From Cercozoa sp. M6MM (taxonomy: Eukaryota > Endomyxa: Ascetosporea): a DNA stretch of 64,000 nucleotides. The DNA lies in NCBI GenBank assembly GCA_040357565.1, contig JBDODJ010000014.1; one strand, 5' to 3'. The notes under the pieces were generated by a model. That model saw only the letters and a program-made list of their open reading frames with translations, did not search any database and had not been told where the DNA came from. This document shows, piece after piece, positions 34,875 to 46,529 of this stretch; the stretch's first letter is position 1, and every line of letters begins with the position of its first letter. The translations under genes were made by a program, and so were the position numbers.

Positions 34875-36147
34875 ATGCCGTGCGTCTCGTTCGAGTTTGG
34901 CATACGGCTACAGGTCTCCACGTTGCTAGGAGTTGCACAGCGTCGCTTGGCCCGATTTAATGCAGCTAAGATCGATGCATTGTTCGGAGTCGAAGATGTG
35001 TACACCTAAACCTAATGAAAAACTCAAACTAAATACAACAAGTTTGCTGTTTCGCAGAGCAAAGGCACTGGACCTGCTGCAGCGCATGCTTCAGGTAATA
35101 GTTGCGTTATTGGGTACTCAAAAAGACAGAAGGTTGGTGTATCGACAGGGCAGGCCAGAGGATGCAGTGCCGTATGTGTGCGCAACGTTGTTTGCCACGC
35201 CCGATGCTACCCTGCCTGAGACGTACCTTGACCCTTTTTGACCCCTTTTACCATTTTAACGTTTACCTCGTTATCCTCCATTTACCCCCCCCAGTTTCTC
35301 GTTGTTGCCGGACGCGCAAGAGCTGCTGCAACTGGACGACGAGAAACTCGCGACGCTCTGCGTTGCTCACGGCGTCGATGCGCAGGTGTTTTTGATTTTT
35401 CCCCCCCCCCCCGGGTGAGGTTACCTTCTTTGTCTTCTTAACTCCTATCCCCGTACAGTTAGCAGAGACCATGGTACAAACACTCGGCACAGAGGCGACG
35501 TGCACCTTCTTGTTGGACTCACAGGTAGCCCACCCCTGACTCTCTGTCTAAAACAGGCCAAACAGTCTCGCATTGTAGTTGACCAGTCTGCTGGTGAAAG
35601 ATGCCACCGCGCGCAGTGTTGCACACGTCCGTGTCTCTCCTGATCACAGGGTGTGCTATCTCCTATGTCCTACCCATTCCTTACACCCAACTCGCTCGGA
35701 CCCCAAACAGGAAGTCGTTGTTGTTCTCGACACTGCGCGCAGACTGGCGGAACGACAGCTCCAGCCGGACGAGGAACTCATCGATCCCGACATTCGCGAG
35801 TTCGGCACCAGTGGTACCTTGCTGCTTCTAACAAGTGTGTGTTCATGTCAGTACCTCCTCTCCCAGGTACTGCCGGCTTCGGCCACCTGCCCGAGCTGGA
35901 AGACGACCCGGTGCCTGCTACCACGCGACTGTTCCTGCAGGCTTTGGCACAGGCAGAGGTATGTGCCTCGCTCGTCTTTGTTGGCTTCTTATCATGTGTG
36001 ACTCTGTTGCTCGTAGGTCGGCGAGGATGCGTTTGATGGTACCCCTTTGCTTGCCTGCCTTTTGTGGAGTTTGTATCAAGTACGTGCATACATACAGGTC
36101 CGAGGTGGTTCACTGTCGCTATCAACGACATGGATGATCGCGACTAG
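34875..36147 (+). CDS. Conserved-looking soluble protein, unrecognised
   Basis: The start MPCVSFEFGIRLQVSTLLGV at 34875 leads into AKIDALFGVEDVAKALDLLQ, where the first intron (GTAC donor) is removed cleanly. Later exons give LVYRQGRPEDAVPYVCATLF, SLLPDAQELLQLDDEKLATL, VDAQLAETMVQTLGTEA, VVVVLDTARRLAERQLQPDE, HLPELEDDPVPATTRLFLQA and, at the end, VGEDAFDGPRWFTVAINDMD. The stop is at 36145-36147. The protein is mostly helical and acidic with no signal peptide or membrane helix. I do not recognise it. Confidence 0.6.
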
Positions 36148-36368
36148 CCAAGAACCGTTTTGGTAAACCAACTGAACTAAACGGAACGGAACGTAATGAA
36201 CTAAGGAAGCAGCGCATGCATGTCACGGTCCAGTCATGTGATATCTCGATAAATCAAACAATAACTCGTTTTGGCGCGCACGCCGACGGAAACTTGAAGC
36301 GCGTGGAACTTGACGATTTCGGAGGGTCATAATAGGTGCCTTCCCCACCCTTCAGACAGGGCTTCCTC

Positions 36369-38154
36369 TTAGTGCTGTCGCACAAGCGACGCGAACAGGC
36401 TCTTGTGTCGGCGACGCTCGCCGAGCGACGGGAAGCGATGGCCCTCTGTGTTGGAGCAAATACACACGCTAGTTTTGCCGAAGTACTAACACAAGGAACA
36501 AGCTCACCAAACAGCGAGTTCCATCGCGCCATTGCAGGATCTTGCTCCTCCTCGGCCGTCAGCGGCACGTCAGTGCACTTCTTCTGCTCACAGGTTAGGG
36601 TTAAGACTGCAATCAGACAGAGAAACCTCTGGTGCGAGTGGTACCGAGTTCGAGCAGCGCAGACAGCCGACACCACACTCATCGTCACTGGTACTGTTTC
36701 ATACCCACGCATACCCTTAACAGATTGAGCAATGCAAAGAGCCGATACCACTCGCTCTTGACGCAGAGGTCGTCGTCGCCGCACTGCAAAAATAGATGCA
36801 CCAGTAAACGCACAAACACAGACACCATACAGAAGCGCGCACCTGGTGAGGCGACGGCACGTGCACCTTGTTGTGGTTGAACACGACGCAGCTGTTCGAG
36901 TAGCCGCGCTTCAGCAGGTTGCGCGGGCATGGCACACGCTTGCCCGGCAGGCCGAGCTGCGGCTCGAAGCACGTGAACACCTGGTCGAGCTCGCCGCTGC
37001 GCGTGCACGAAAGACCGGCCATGTGGGCACCGCCAAAGGCTACAAACAAGCACGAAGCACATGAATTGCATGAATTAAATGAATTAAACAGAAATAGAAA
37101 GTACCATTCTGCAGATCAGACAACGAGATGTAGCCGCCAACAGCGCGTTGCAGCACCGCCGGCGTCGGAACCTTGTTCTACATACCCCCTCTTAGCAAAG
37201 GTACCCCAAGCACAGTAACAAACACCAAGTACCATGGCATCGACACCGCCGCCAAAGTACAGGTCCGCATCGACGCCTGTAAGATACGGAATCGTGGTCA
37301 ACACGGATACCAGTTCGGACCACACACAAACGCGATACCGTAGCCAGAGCAAGTTCCGTGCTTCATCCACTCTGATTAACACGGGCACATCAGTCAAGGT
37401 TTCAGCAGTCGAGAGACAACTTCCGCAAGGTACCGTGGTGAGCGAGGAAGTTGTCGGAACGCGCGTAGCCAGGCGCCATTCGCTGCCATGATGCCATATG
37501 CGCCTCGATGCTCTTCGGCGGCGCGTTGCACTTGGCCGGTGAGTTCTGCACAAGCCCAAAAATACAGAGAATTAGTGTCCAGGTCAGACACACCGAGTGT
37601 GTACCCGGGTATCACAGTCGGCGTAGTCACCGCAGTACTGCGGCCACATAAAGCCACGCTCAAAGCCAAGCTACAGGAACAAACTACAGTGAGAAAGGAA
37701 GCAGAGACACAAGAGAAGAAACGAAAAGTACCTCATCGCCGTACTGCGGCCACAGGCCGTGCAACACGAGGTTCTTGGCGGCCCATTTGGCCTCCGAGTG
37801 CTCCTTGCACTCCTATAACAAAAGTAGATTGATTAATCAAACAAAACTATGCACCAAGGAAACAAAACAAAAAAAAAAAACAAAAACAAAAATCCACCTC
37901 TTCCCACGGACGAGCACAGCAGAACGTGGACTGCCAGCTGCACACGATACAAATAAATTCGACAAAACAAAAAGTGCGGGGACAGGGCGAACTACCTCTG
38001 TGCCATCACATAAACGTCATAAGCACCGGGTCGCACACCGGTCTCACCGGCCGCAGCCACGTCGCTCACTAAGCACGCAAACAGTTTATAAAAAGGAAGG
38101 TGGGAAAACATGGATACCAGCGAGTGCAAGCAACGAAGTCAGAGCAAGCAACAT
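36369..38154 (-). CDS. Secreted ribonuclease T2 with C-terminal extension
   Basis: The start at 38154 gives a signal peptide (MLLALTSLLALAG) spliced to VSDVAAAGETGVRPGAYDVY and then AQSWQSTFC. CAS-1 is NLVLHGLWPQYGD (about 37760-37720). CAS-2 is formed across an intron as LAHHEWMKHGTCSGY (about 37450-37360). Both carry the catalytic histidines, and the surrounding cysteines (FCCARPWEEC, YCGDYADC) match the family disulfides. Downstream, GVDADLYFGGGVDAM and NKVPTPAVLQRAVGGYIS end the usual domain. A further Cys-containing region follows (HMAGLSCTRSGELDQVFTCF, SNSCVVFNHNKVHVPSP, CGDDDLCVKSEWYRL, QKKCTDVPLTAEEEQDPAMA). The stop at 36369 assumes a GTGAGC intron before it. Acid RNase of secretory or vacuolar compartments, active on single-stranded RNA. 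Confidence 0.9.
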
Positions 38155-38577
38155 CAAATTAGGTGCAAGTGGCACACAAGACGTTGCAGAAGGCAGGAGG
38201 TTCCTGTAGAAATTGTGTCAAACCAGGGTCACTCCAGGCCCACGAGAAACGCCCATTTTGACCAAACCGGCCCACCGCACAAGAAGTGCGAAAAGTGTGC
38301 CCAACAAGCTACATACCAACGCAGTAATGCTGTTGGATGGCACACACGTTCGCGCACACACGACTGCAATGAGCGATGCACAAATTGTGGGTGGAGCCGT
38401 TTTGCTTTTCGATCACCGATCATAGGCACTCTTTACAGTAACAGCTTTTCTTGCAATGGTGATCAAGGTTGTTTACTGTCGGCAATTGACTCGCACTGTA
38501 CGTGTGTGCATTACAGGTAGCAAGTTCAATGAGTTCGATTTGTATTCGGGGATCACAGACAAGCACTGCGCTCAGAT

Positions 38578-38812
38578 TTACTCACAGACACCAAGTCCGA
38601 CATTGCACGTTAAACCAGTCGCACAGGGCTGCCCGGCAGAACCGTCGCATGACTCACCTGCCTGGGCAGCGCAGGTATCAGGAACTAAGTCTCCGTCAGT
38701 GTCAGCACACTCTCCGCTCGCGCAGCTGTCGTTTGCCGAGCAGGCTTCAAAGTTGTCCAGCAGACAGCGGCCCTTACTCCAACCTGCCCGTCCAAAGATG
38801 CACCCAATATGG

Positions 38813-38863
<51 letters not shown>

Positions 38864-40420
38864 GGCGGCACACGGCCGCACACAATGCGACATACCCGGT
38901 GCGATGTGACAGACTTGGCCATACTGGCACTGCACATCGGCGGTGCAGCGGTCGCCCAGGGCTGCTGCGCACTTGGGAGGGCCAACGACACCGTTGCTGC
39001 AGATGCCGCTGATGCAGTCACTTGCACCGTTGAGGCACGGGCCGATTCCGTTGGGCTGTTTGCAGACCTTGACACCCGGGGAAAGTTCCAGGCACTCGTG
39101 TCCCGGGAGACAATCGCAATGACGTTGGCACTCGGGGTTTCCCCCAAAACTAACAGGTGGCACCAGGCAGGTTCCCACCACCGACAAGTCATCAAGGAGC
39201 GACATGTCAGGCACCTCAGGCGTCATGGTCACCTGTGCTCCCGTGCGTGTCATGAAGCACTGCAGAGGCGGGGAGCAGTCGCTGTTGCACAAGCACTTGC
39301 TGCCTACGGGTTGTGGGTTGCCTGCGCCAAATGAGCAGGCACCGGTCACTTCGGCGAGGCCTTGCGGGTTCAGGTTTCGGTTGCCATCAGTCGTTGTGAC
39401 CATCACACCGACTACATAGATGATATTAGTCGTTTCCTGGCACTGCACAAAAGTTAAGAGGTAAGATACGACGATGCTTGCCATGCAATTCGGACAGTGC
39501 ACTGGCAACGTTCGCAGCACATGTAGTATCCGCAATGCAGACGAGCTCGGGATCGAACAGGTCGCATGTGTCGTCACCAGTATCGCACGGTCCACCCCTT
39601 AAACAAAACTCAAGAATCTACCCCCACAAGCAGCAATAATGATAGCAAATACAAACGAAGGTACAAGCCATTGTCGGGAGTGGGCGTGTCATAACGGAAC
39701 AGCGCCTTGGCCTCGGGTACGCCGATCTGCAACTGCGGCACGCACTCGCTCCCCTGCATATAAATATCGCATATGCAATAATGAGAGGTACAGCAGAAAA
39801 GGGCGATAGTACCTCAGGGTTGCAGTGGCCCAGCCAGAAGCGCGTCGAACACAGCGGCGTAGCTCCATTGCCCACCTACAATACCATAGCCGTTTGAAGT
39901 GCCAATTTAATGCACGTACAGTATGTTAATGAAGAGTTGCAGTACCAGACAAGGTTTGTTTTCAGGACACAGACAGTCGGCCTCGATCTGCTTGTTACAG
40001 TGTACACAAGTAGTACAGTGTGCAAGAGAAACTTTAAGCTCTGTACCTTGCCTGAGTTGAAGAACACGGGAGTGCAAGCACGCACTCCGAAGAAAGCGTC
40101 CTGAACAAAAAAGACGAGGATAGTACCTCTAAGATATTGCACCTGTTCAGTTGTTACAGTACCTTTTTGCAGATGAAAGGTGCGCCTGCCAGAGTGACAC
40201 GCAGCAGCAAGGATGCTGCCTCGGTGGTCGACACGCACCCGTTGTCTTTGTCGCAAACACCCGAGCAGCACACCATTGGGTCCACAAGACCGCGATCGTT
40301 GACGCACTTGCCGTGAACAATGCACGTCGGACGCATGATGGACAACGGCACGGACTGGTCAGCTTGCACCATCGACGACAACGCGACACCCAGACTGAGC
40401 AACAGCGTGGCCAACTTCAT
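38578..40420 (-). CDS. Cysteine-rich secreted protein, family member 1
   Basis: Start at 40420 (MKLATLLLSLGVALSSMVQA, signal peptide), matching the start pattern of its two relatives. The mature protein begins DQSVPLSIMRPTC and is packed with cysteines: VDPMVCCSGVCDKDNGC, GAPFICKK, FFGVRACTPVFFNSG, ADCLCPENKPCVGNG, FWLGHCNPEGSECVPQL, GPCDTGDDTCDLFD, CSFGAGNPQPVGSKCLC, MSLLDDLSVVGTCLVPP, CQRHCDCLPGHECLEL, CKQPNGIGPCLNGASDC, DVQCQYGQVCHIAPGM and CSANDSCASGECADTDGD. It ends at VGLGVCE. The modules resemble generic CxxDxxC/CxxGxxC disulfide-rich repeats, but I recognise no named domain. No anchor follows, so it should be exported. At least eight introns, one holding a CA run (38816-38862). Confidence 0.75.
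38816..38862. repeat. (CA)n microsatellite
   Basis: CA run in an intron of the minus-strand cysteine-rich gene. Confidence 0.9.
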
Positions 40421-40833
40421 TTCAGTTTCCAGATTCAACAGCTTCGGCGATTCGACTTTGGCTTAAACAATACTGCCTAATAATACACACAAGTTCTGCT
40501 AAGTTCCAGCTTCCAAGCTTCCGTAAAATTCTAAACGAAGAGTTTCGGTGCAAGCTGCGCTGCCTTTCTCTTTGTGCATTTGTGAAACGAGCGGTGTTTC
40601 CTGCGCACTATGTACGAAACGCCTGCGTTTTTCTGAGCTTAAAAACTGTGAATTGGAGACAGCTAGCGTTTCTACAAAGCAGGATTATGGGATAGCATAC
40701 GCATATTTACTGGGGAAAAATAAAAGATTTGAGGTTTTTCCAGGGTAAAACAAGTGCCCAGTGCTGTGTACAGTACTCGTGTGATGCGAGACACTGTGCA
40801 CTAAAGTGCTGTTTATTTTGTGTGTGCATCGCC
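40421..40833. promoter_or_regulatory. Divergent intergenic region
   Basis: 413 bases between the starts of the cysteine-rich gene (minus) and the PA-domain gene (plus). It holds both promoters by position. No specific element is recognised. Confidence 0.35.
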
Positions 40834-42677
40834 ATGCACTGGCCTAGCGCTTTATTAGCACTTTGCTGGTCATTGGCGTTGTGTTTCGTCCATGTGGAAG
40901 CGTTGCACGTCACCATTCATGGCGAGCATGGCAGCAGTTACAGCATACCTCACCGCATCGCCACGTTCGGGTGGAACAGTGGTTTTGATCTTCATGGCTT
41001 GCAGGTACAGACAGTATCGGCAGATGCATTACTTTGATTTTGCGGCCACTTGCAGGTTTACCCTCCAAGTCTGAATGAGGCCTCTTTCGGATGCTCTGAC
41101 TTTGAAGTCGGCGAAACTAATGTCGAGAGCAAAGAAAAACGCGCTCTGATCATTCGACGCGGCCACTGCGAATTCGCAAAGAAAGCAAAGATCGCACGCG
41201 AGTTGGTACAGTTGTACCAAGTGCAGGTACAGTCAGAAAGGTCACTGTGCCTAAAATGTGTGACAGGGGTTCCACGCCCTGATTGTGCTGGACAATGACT
41301 CCAACAAAACTGTACTTTAAATAGATTCAGTCTATGCACTTAACTGTACATATGCTTATATGCTTGTGTACATATGTAGACACCAGTCACGATGGCGTTG
41401 GGTGACCCTGTGCACGATGCGCTTATGCTGCCGTCTATCTCTGTTGTCCTTCCTGATTACCTGCAGTTCTGTACGTTTACAATCTCTGTGTTTCGCGTTG
41501 CTGTTGTCTTTTTCTAACTTTACTACATCATTAGGGGGAACACATCTGACTGTTGACGTTAGTGACGATGACTCGCAACTTCCGTATGCTTCCATACTGA
41601 CTTGACTTTACGTTTGATCTCTTCACACTCTTTAGTCTCGGCATTGTTGCTGAAATCGAAACCGAGTGCGCTGACTTTGTTGAACACATGTCGAACCTGC
41701 GCGAGTCGTCGAATGCAACGAATTCCACGAACGCGAAAAACGCAGCAAACACGCGAATTGTGGTGAATCTCACACTCGACACCAAGGGTCTAAATCGCGC
41801 CAATAACATTTTCACTGACGCTTTGAGTCGCATTTTTGCCGCTCGTCGGCACCAGTGGCAGCAACTCTTTCCGGTACTGTGTTATCTTTTTATTTTTCGA
41901 GTGACGTGCCTTGCTTTCGGTATTTTCTCGTCCGCAGGGAAGTGCAGTTCTGTGGACACAAGTGTTTGTCGTGGACGAAATAAAGCAAAAAAACAGCGCC
42001 TATGTTGAGTACACGATTGATCGACGATTCGCGGTGAACGTTCTGCGTGTGTGGCAGCAACGCAGTACAGCACTTTTGGCTCTTGGCTGAACTGCATGAC
42101 TGAAAGAGACCGGAGGGACTCTTGTGTCTGTTGCAGGGATACGTGGTGTTTGGACTGATGTGTCGACTCCAACGGAAGTGCCACTTACGTCTCTGCTGCG
42201 TGTGGACACGACACACTTTGTGAGTGCCTTCGAGGGTCTGCTGCCTGCACTGCACTCGTCTGCTCTGTTGGACAACACGGATGATGCCACTGGCTACAAC
42301 AGTTCAGAGTCATTCGCACGTGAAATGTTTTACTTGGTATTTGTTTTTCACTGTTTTAACTTCAGGCTAAGCTGGTATACGCTTTCGCAACAGGCAACTG
42401 ACCCGGAAGAGTCGACATTCGCCGAGTCTGCTGTTGTTTCTTTCATCCGTGTAGCATCTGTTGCTTCCCTTTGATGACTTATGTTGTTGCACACTCTCCC
42501 TGATGTCTCCAGTTGGCCACACGCATGCTTAAACCGACCGAGTGGCTGTTTCTTCACCTTCCTTGTCCTCCAACGGCCGAGTCCGCCGGGATGTGCGTCG
42601 ACGAAAGTACCCTTGGCATCATCTTCATCGTCGGCTTTGCGCTTTTCCACTTTGCACGGCTTTTTCTGGGACTTTGA
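40834..42677 (+). CDS. PA-domain type I membrane protein
   Basis: The start at 40834 gives a signal peptide (MHWPSALLALCWSLALCFVH). A protease-associated (PA) domain follows: PSLNEASFGCSDFEVGE, RALIIRRGHCEFAKKAKIAR, then VLDNDSNKT, DGVGDPVHDALMLPSISVVL and PDYLQF. The luminal region continues with GGTHLTVDVSDDD, SNLRESSNATNSTNAKN (glycosylation sites), ANNIFTDALSRIFAARRHQW, LRVDTTHFVSAFEGLLPA and EESTFAES. The last exon ends in a membrane helix (STLGIIFIVGFALFHFARLF) just before the stop (42675-42677), leaving almost no cytosolic tail. PA domains occur in vacuolar sorting receptors, RING E3s and proteases. No RING or peptidase motif is seen, so a luminal cargo-binding role is a guess. Confidence 0.75.
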
Positions 42678-42855
42678 TGTGTGATTTATCTAATCTCGAA
42701 CGCGAGAGCACGAAAACTGAAAAGCAATCGTAGCCACCGAATTTTCCAACCAGCCCACAAAATCCCTTCGATTGCGGGTCTACGCGCCTTTTGATAAGTC
42801 AAAACGATCAGTGAATGCAACAGTAGCTGCCTGCACACAGTGGGATTCAGTCTAA

Positions 42856-45578
42856 ATGCAAAGTCACATGTTTCAGAGTGGCGAAATCTCTCTGTTCTCT
42901 CGAGCTTGGTTGGTACGTTCTTTGTGTACAGTTTGCAGAATCACATGGCGGATTCCGCTTTGTACAATGGTGTATTTGAACACAGGATGTGAAAGACAGC
43001 ACGGGCAAGTGGCTAGAGGCACAGGTACTCGCAATATTACAGTATCGGTGCGGATTATACTGTACTCACAGGTGATCAAAGTCGACCCAGACGGGACGTT
43101 TGTGGTCCACTTCAAAGGCTGGACGAGTCGGTACACTTGTACACGTTTACAGTCCATCTGTCTTCTACGATATCCTACGTGTACGAGTAGATGGGACTGT
43201 CGTCTCAACGTACACAGCATCAGCGACATGCAGCGTGTTGCGCCTTTGCATACTCACACTGGTACCGTGTTTACCCTTCTGAGTATACCTTCTCTGATAC
43301 GCACACGTTATAGGAGCCAAACCAGTGGCACATCCACTCGGATTCACGAGTATCGAAGGCATCCAGAGAGGTACACTACCCTCGATGTGTCCCTGTGCCG
43401 GTCATCTTGTGCATACAGGTCTGCCTGTGGACGCATGTGATACCATGGGTCGCTGGTACCGTGCCACGGTGGCTCGAACGGAACTAGTGCATGGCGTGCC
43501 GATGCTGCAGGTGCACTACCTCGGCTGGGGCACTCGTTACGACGAGTGGCTGCGCCTGGACTCGTGCCGCCTGGCCCAGCACCTGTCCATGAGTGAGGGT
43601 GCCACCGGTCCCAACTACACCGACGAAAACCGGCGTGTCGTCTCGAATGACCGCCCACGTGCCCACTCGAATGACCGCCCACGTGACCACCCTAGTGATC
43701 GTCGACGTGATCGCCCACGTGACCACCCAAGTGAGCTCACCAGTGGACCACGTGTCAGCAGCAACAGCGACAGCGAGCAGCGCTACCGCGAGTTGCTGCA
43801 GCGACAGCGTGCTTGGCACATTGTCGATGTACCCTTTTCCTACCCTTCCTCTACTCTACCCATCCTCTACCCTTCCTCTACCCTTCCTCTACCCTTCTAC
43901 TCTTCCCGTAACCTTCTCCTTCCCTTAACATTCTCCACCTACAATGTAGATGAGAGGTGATGGCAATTGCTTGTTCCGCGCGGTTTCCTTCCTCGTCTAC
44001 GGCGACCAGGCGCACCGTAACTGGATCTTTGCCCCTTCCCCACTCCCCCTTTACCCCACTTCCTGTACAGACGAAGTGGTGCGTCGCAGCTGCGTGGGCT
44101 ACATGCGTTGCGAGTCGCATTTCTTTCGCAACTACGTCGACTCGGACAGTGGTACACCTACCCTTCATTGTGTGTCCCTGCTTCACACTATTGTTGTGAC
44201 AGAGGCAGACTTTGACACCTATTGCAACGCCATGGAACGATCGGTATACATGTTGCTAGTTTCGAAAGTGTTCCCTTTCACTTAAGCTCAAATATTTAGG
44301 GTGCCTGGGGAGGCCACGTGGAGATCCAAGCCCTCAGCGAACTGTACCAACGTCCCGTCCATGTGTTCGCCTATTCCACGGTAGCCTGTGTTCATACCCA
44401 TGCTTATAGACATCCTTGTTATATACTGTCGTTGCAGACACCTCTGCACACCTTCTCGGCTGGCTTGCAGTATACCTTGTCTGTGCTAAGTGTATTCTTA
44501 CATTTTAATCTGTGTGTCGCTGTGAGTCAGGGCAGTGACACCTCTGCGACTGAGTTATCATTGTCGATCGCACTACAATGCCATACACTCACCTGGTAGG
44601 GTCGTTGCTCTCTATATCTAGTGACTTACCTGTCAACGACTGTGCACACAACAGAGGACGCCAACGATGTGCGACTGCAGTCGACTCCCGGTGAGTACGA
44701 ACGCACGGTACAGCAGTTCCTTTGTTACACAGGAAGGAGTGTGTGTTAACTGAGGTGCTTGGTGTGTTTGTGCAGAGGATAGAACTGGTGCGTGCGATGC
44801 GTGCACCCGGTGCTGCTGCCGATGCACTCCAAGTCAGCGATCGCGAGGCTACGGAACAAACGGTACTTTCCACTACTTTCCACACTCCTCTGTCGCTTTT
44901 TGGTATACTGCCCTACGTGTACAGGCCCTGGCACAGGCACTCGAATTGTCACGACACGACCTGCCCACACAACAGGTGCTGTATCAACCTTTTATGTATT
45001 ATAAAGTATTATGTTGCTTAACTCAGATGGCGCAAATCGAGCTGGCAGCACAGCAGTCGCTGCAGCAGTTCGAACAGCGGCAACTCGAACTGGCGCGCGA
45101 GGTCTCTCGCCAGCAGTACGAGCAGTCTCAGCTCGAGGCTGCCCTGGCACAGTCCATGCAGGGGTACGATTTTGTTTAAGCTGCGACTGACACTGGATAT
45201 TGTCTCCCTATGTAGCGGTGACGAGGATGCCGACTTGGCACGTGCACTGAGTGCCTCGATGCAAGACGCGCCTCCTGCCGAGGTTGAGGTACCTCTGTCT
45301 TGCATACCTACGACGTGTTAAAGCTATGCGCGGCTGTGTAGGGAAGCAACGAGCTGTTCGACAGTTCGCAGGTGCCACCGGAAGTGCAGCAGTGTCTCGA
45401 TTTGGGTACTTTTTGTGTTATCGATGTTTATGGTTGTGTATAATTAAGAGTGTTGAGGGTAGGCTTTCCACTCGAGGCCTGTGCCGAGGCGTTCTCGCTA
45501 TTCGGCACGGATCATGCCGTCGCAGCCGAGCAGCGCTTGGCCAACATGGTCAACTTTCTGCTCGAGCGAGCCTCTTGA
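42856..45578 (+). CDS. OTU deubiquitinase with tandem Tudor-knot, UIM and UBA-like regions
   Basis: Starts MQSHMFQSGEISLFSRAWLD and enters a first Tudor-knot/chromo-barrel repeat (STGKWLEAQVIKVDPDGTFV, VHFKGWTSRWD). A second repeat is RWYRATVARTELVHGVPMLQ and VHYLGWGTRYDEWLRLDS. A disordered stretch of repeated SNDRPR-type units follows. The OTU domain has the catalytic Asp/Cys box RGDGNCLFRAVSFLVYGDQA (about 43955-44010), SRVRRSC-type helices, GGHVEIQALSELYQRPVHVF, and the His box TPLRLSYHCRSHYNAIHSP (about 44535-44590). At least two ubiquitin-interacting motifs come next (QLEAALAQSMQG, ADLARALSASMQ). A UBA-like end (PPEVQQCLDLGFPLEACAEA) closes it at 45578. It should cleave ubiquitin chains. 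The three catalytic positions are intact. Confidence 0.85.
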
Positions 45579-45943
45579 CGTGTGCTACTCGATCAGGCCA
45601 TAGTAGTATGTTACCGTCAGTTGTACCGTACTGTTACAGCACAGCGCAGCACGCAACGGCTCGGCGATAACGCTCGGTTAACCTTCTCGTCGGGAAAGTG
45701 CTCGCAATTGCAAGTTAAATTAAACTGAACTGAAGTAACGCTGCTTGAAAAGTGCAAACAAGGCGGCTTGTTGCAGCGTTTTGCTCAAAAAATGCGAATG
45801 CGCATGAAACCTAGCTGTCTTAGCGACGCGATCACTCCTCTGCTCTGTCAGGAATCTTAGTTCCAGCTGCTTTAGTGACCACTCTGAGGCCAAACCGACT
45901 GAAACCGTCGCCAAGAGAGAATTTCATCTAGAAGAGAACTGCG
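45579..45943. other. Intergenic region
   Basis: 365 bases between the OTU gene stop and the next plus-strand start. It is the presumed terminator of one and promoter of the other. No distinct element is seen. Confidence 0.4.
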
Positions 45944-46122
45944 ATGAAGCTGTCCGCATCGATCCTGCTGACTTTGGCGGCATGCACTGCCGTGATGGCC
46001 GATCAACTGGTGCCGCTGTCCATCATGCGTCCGACGTGCATTCGTCAAGGCAAGTGCATAGGCGATCATGGTCATGTGGATCCCTCCGTGTGCTGCTCGG
46101 GTGTGTGCGACAAGGACAACGG
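45944..46122 (+). CDS. Cysteine-rich secreted protein, family member 2 (truncated by assembly gap)
   Basis: The start at 45944 gives a signal peptide (MKLSASILLTLAACTAVM), then ADQLVPLSIMRPTC and VDPSVCCSGVCDKDN, running into Ns at 46123. Over the 42 mature residues seen it differs from the copy at 61457-63381 at only two positions, while the signal peptides are unrelated in sequence. By analogy about 1.7-1.9 kb of gene should follow, none of which is present after the 100-N gap. Truncation is an assembly effect, not evidence of a pseudogene. Confidence 0.75.
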
Positions 46123-46222
46123 NNNNNNNNNNNNNNNNNNNNNNNNNNNNNNNNNNNNNNNNNNNNNNNNNNNNNNNNNNNNNNNNNNNNNNNNNNNNNN
46201 NNNNNNNNNNNNNNNNNNNNNN
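46123..46222. other. Assembly gap (100 N)
   Basis: Exactly 100 Ns, the usual placeholder for a gap of unknown size. The downstream sequence is the 3' side of the minus-strand PA200 gene. Confidence 0.99.
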
Positions 46223-46529
46223 TCATGCCTGACGATGGCACACCCGCACACACACACACATACACGCACGTGACAAGTACTCTGTATGGCTCTCAGTGTG
46301 CGAGGCATAGGCGTCTGACTAGTACTGCGGGAACATGAGGAGGGATTGCCGGGACGGTGTGGCGTTTGAGTTAGCAGTGCTACGAGCGCATGTTGTGTAT
46401 GCATGATGCCTGCAGCGATGAGCCCCGAGGATGCTAAATTCAAAGTATCACGACAGACCCCTCTCTCCTTTCTTCCGCACTGCCAAGGACGCCGACGCCT
46501 CAAACAATGAGCCAGCACGGGGCTCCTGA

